Below are positions 8,009 to 10,054 of a stretch of 10,054 nucleotides of DNA, piece by piece. The stretch lies in the NCBI GenBank assembly GCA_945869935.1, contig CAMBSA010000034.1, forward strand, positions 1 to 10,054, given 5' to 3'. Position 1 is the stretch's first letter; the number at the start of each line of letters is the position of its first letter. The notes under the pieces were generated by a model, which searched no databases, had not been told where the DNA came from, and was given only the letters and a program-made list of their open reading frames with translations. The stretch is from Bordetella parapertussis (GTDB lineage Bacteria; Pseudomonadota; Gammaproteobacteria; Burkholderiales; SG8-39). The translations under genes were made by a program, and so were the position numbers.

Positions 8009-9095
8009 ACGCGCCATCCGGCGACTCACCTCCTCCTTCGATGCGACGCTGATGGCGATCGCGCTTTGCATACTCACGCTTGGCATCGTCACCCTTTTTT
8101 CCGCGAGCAACGAGAATCCGGCGCGGATCTCGGCGCAGCTGGCGAACATCGGCGTTGCCTTCGCCGCGATGTGGGTGATGTCGCAGATCCCGCCGCAGAC
8201 GCTGATGCGCTTCGCACCGCCGATCTCCCTCATCGGCCTCGTCCTGCTGGTTGCGGTGGCCTTATTCGGCGACATACGCAACGGCGCGCGGCGCTGGCTG
8301 AATCTCGGGATCACCAGCATCCAGCCCTCGGAGATGATGAAGATCGCGATGCCGTTGATGCTCGCCTGGTATTTCCAGAAGCGCGAATCGATGTTGCGCG
8401 TAGCCGACTACGCGGTGGCGGCGTTGCTCCTGCTCGTGCCCACCTACCTCATCGCACGCCAGCCTGATCTCGGCACCGCGCTGCTGGTGGCCTCCGCCGG
8501 CTTTTTCGTGATCTATCTCGCGGGGCTTTCCTGGAAGATCATCGTCAGCCTGTCTGTTGCCGGCCTCGCCGCGCTGCCCTTCCTGTGGTCACTGATGCAC
8601 GACTACCAGCGCCGCCGCGTCCTCACCCTGCTCGACCCCACCGAGGATCCGCTCGGCGCGGGCTATCACATCATCCAGGCGACCATCGCGGTCGGCTCGG
8701 GCGGCATCTTCGGCAAGGGCTGGCTCAAGGGCACGCAGACCCACCTCGAATTCATCCCGGAACGGGCGACGGATTTCATCTTCGCGGTGTACTCGGAGGA
8801 GTTCGGGCTGCTCGGCAATGCGCTTCTTTTGCTGCTGTATCTCGCGATCATCACCCGCGGCCTGATGATCGCGGCCAATGCGCCCACCTTCTTCGCGCGC
8901 CTGCTCGCTGGCGCAGTCATCCTCACGTTCTTTACCTACGCCTTCGTCAACATGGGCATGGTCTCGGGCATCCTGCCGGTGGTCGGCGTGCCGCTGCCGC
9001 TGGTGTCCTATGGGGGCACCGCGCTGGTGACGCTCTTCACCGGCCTCGGCATCCTGATGAGCATCCAGAAACACCGCAAACTGGTGCAGACATGA
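8001..9095 (+). CDS. rodA: Rod shape-determining protein RodA (SEDS peptidoglycan glycosyltransferase)
   Basis: RodA is the SEDS-family polymerase that joins lipid II into glycan strands and works as a pair with PBP2, encoded just upstream. The 364-residue product is highly hydrophobic, consistent with the ten membrane segments of the family. Family signatures include RRWLNLGITSIQPSEMMKI, QPDLGTALL (Asp156), the periplasmic-loop stretch EFIPERATDFIFA with Asp258, which aligns by motif to the catalytic Asp of E. coli RodA, and GILPVVGVPLPLVSYGG near the C-terminus. SFDATLMAIAL at about 12-22 begins the first membrane helix. The start is GTG at 8001, chosen because of the GGAGG at 7990-7994. 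It overlaps mrdA by 8 bp and rlpA by 4 bp (ATGA). Confidence 0.97.
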   Translation: MIERAIRRLTSSFDATLMAIALCILTLGIVTLFSASNENPARISAQLANIGVAFAAMWVMSQIPPQTLMRFAPPISLIGLVLLVAVALFGDIRNGARRWLNLGITSIQPSEMMKIAMPLMLAWYFQKRESMLRVADYAVAALLLLVPTYLIARQPDLGTALLVASAGFFVIYLAGLSWKIIVSLSVAGLAALPFLWSLMHDYQRRRVLTLLDPTEDPLGAGYHIIQATIAVGSGGIFGKGWLKGTQTHLEFIPERATDFIFAVYSEEFGLLGNALLLLLYLAIITRGLMIAANAPTFFARLLAGAVILTFFTYAFVNMGMVSGILPVVGVPLPLVSYGGTALVTLFTGLGILMSIQKHRKLVQT

Positions 9096-10054
9096 ATCGC
9101 CCTGCTCGAACCGGATCAGTCTTTTCCCTGTGCGCGCTGCTTGCCGCCTGCGGCAGCGCACCGGTGGCGCCGGTGATCGATCGCGAGCCGTCCGCCGAAA
9201 CGCCTGCTGCTGCCCCTGCTGCCCCGACCGCCGCCGCCCCACGGCCCGCACCCACGCCGCCAGCGTCACCGCGACGCGGCGGCTACTACAAGGACGACGG
9301 CCCGGGCGAAGGACCGGTGCCGGATCTCGCGGCGATCGAGGCGCCCGAGCCGCGCGTCGAACCGCTGCACCGCTTTGCCAACAACCCCTACAACGTGTTC
9401 GGCATCGACTACCTGCCGATGCGCACGCTCGGCCCCTTCCGGCAGAGCGGGCTGGCGAGCTGGTACGGTAAAAAATTTCACGGCCAGAAAACCTCCAGCG
9501 GCGAGATCTACGACATGTACGGCATGACCGCCGCGCACCCGACGCTGCCGATCCCGAGCTATGTCCGCGTCACCCGCTCGACCGACCGCCGCTCGGTGAT
9601 CGTGCGGATCAATGACCGCGGCCCCTTTCATCCCGGCCGGGTGATCGATCTTTCCTACACCGCCGCATGGAAGCTCGGCTATGTCGACGCGGGCAGCACG
9701 CCGGTGGAAGTGGAACTCATCCGCCCCGAAGACATGCCCGCGATCATCTCCGCGCGCCGCAACGATCGCCTTGCGCGCGGCACTGCCGTGGCATCGACCG
9801 CACCCGTCGCGGCGAGGCCGGCCGAATCCCCGGCCGCGGCGGCGGTGAATACTCAGACCGTCATTCCCGCGGCGGCCTCCGCCACGGCATCGAACGCCGT
9901 CGTGACCGGCCACGCGAACGCTGCCTCCGGCAACGTCTACGTGCAGCTCGGCGCGTTCTCGGCGCGCGAAAGCGCCGAGACCTTCCGCGCGCATGTGTAC
10001 CGCGAACTCGCCTGGCTCAACCAGGCCATCGAGATCCTGCCGGGCATCAACCTG
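9092..10054 (+). CDS. rlpA: RlpA family septal-ring lipoprotein / putative lytic transglycosylase (3' end outside window)
   Basis: The frame is open from the ATG at 9092 (overlapping the rodA stop as ATGA) to the window end, giving 321 residues. A lipoprotein signal is clear: basic start, hydrophobic stretch and lipobox L17-A-A-C20. Gly at +2 fits export to the outer membrane. A low-complexity Ala/Pro linker follows. The double-psi beta-barrel domain runs from about G120 (GLASWYGKKFHG) to about 200 and holds NDRGPF (Asp175) and VIDLS (184-188). Glu138, His149 and Asp175 have the same spacing as residues reported as important in the active Pseudomonas aeruginosa RlpA, so lytic transglycosylase activity on peptide-free glycan is plausible. 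After a second Ala-rich linker, a SPOR domain begins at about 281 (NVYVQLGAFS) and is cut by the window edge. SPOR domains bind denuded septal glycan. Confidence 0.94.
   Translation, partial: MNRPARTGSVFSLCALLAACGSAPVAPVIDREPSAETPAAAPAAPTAAAPRPAPTPPASPRRGGYYKDDGPGEGPVPDLAAIEAPEPRVEPLHRFANNPYNVFGIDYLPMRTLGPFRQSGLASWYGKKFHGQKTSSGEIYDMYGMTAAHPTLPIPSYVRVTRSTDRRSVIVRINDRGPFHPGRVIDLSYTAAWKLGYVDAGSTPVEVELIRPEDMPAIISARRNDRLARGTAVASTAPVAARPAESPAAAAVNTQTVIPAAASATASNAVVTGHANAASGNVYVQLGAFSARESAETFRAHVYRELAWLNQAIEILPGINL

Noticed and set aside
6410..8320. 636-codon open frame on the minus strand opposite mrdA/rodA
   Set aside because: It is a shadow of the codon bias of mrdA, with low-complexity Val/Ala/Asp/Arg-rich sequence, no ribosome binding site and no family motif.
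9130..9471. 113-codon plus-strand frame at the rodA end
   Set aside because: It is an out-of-frame shadow of rlpA, whose frame starting at 9092 has lipobox, barrel and SPOR domains.

Overview
The window is an ordinary core-chromosome segment of a GC-rich Gram-negative bacterium, most likely a betaproteobacterium. The evidence is the style of the MreB, PBP2 and GatCAB proteins, and the gene order: gatCAB divergent from mreBCD-mrdA-rodA-rlpA. This assignment rests on recognising sequences and synteny, not on a search. I found no mobile element, CRISPR array, RNA gene or accessory system, and no undescribed multi-gene system.

Left arm (minus strand, read right to left): gatC (3411-3124), gatA (3048-1561) and gatB (1560-94) form one operon for the tRNA-dependent amidotransferase. 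This enzyme converts misacylated Glu-tRNA(Gln) and/or Asp-tRNA(Asn) to the amidated forms. gatC appears to start at TTG. gatA follows after a 75-bp gap holding a strong hairpin and three tandem heptamers. The gatA stop abuts the gatB ATG. Downstream of gatB, positions 1-93 hold an inverted repeat and no convincing gene.

Centre: the 104-bp divergent spacer (3412-3515) holds a symmetric GTATTATAC. It is a perfect -10 hexamer towards gatC and a 5/6 match towards mreB. A perfect 7-bp inverted repeat lies next to it. This is the most interesting regulatory region in the window.

Right arm (plus strand): mreB (3516-4559), mreC (4644-5561), mreD (5572-6093), mrdA/PBP2 (6110-8008), rodA (8001-9095) and the start of rlpA (9092-, running off the right end). 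This is the rod-shape (elongasome) cluster. MreB filaments and MreCD scaffold the RodA glycosyltransferase and PBP2 transpeptidase pair, which builds the lateral wall. RlpA is an outer-membrane lipoprotein that binds and probably cleaves septal glycan. From mreC to rlpA the genes are tightly packed (10-bp gap, 16-bp gap with a possible 6-codon mini-cistron, 8-bp overlap, 4-bp overlap), which suggests co-transcription and translational coupling. The only larger gap, mreB-mreC (84 bp), carries a degenerate 7-bp tandem repeat. Part of that repeat resembles the sequence downstream of gatB.
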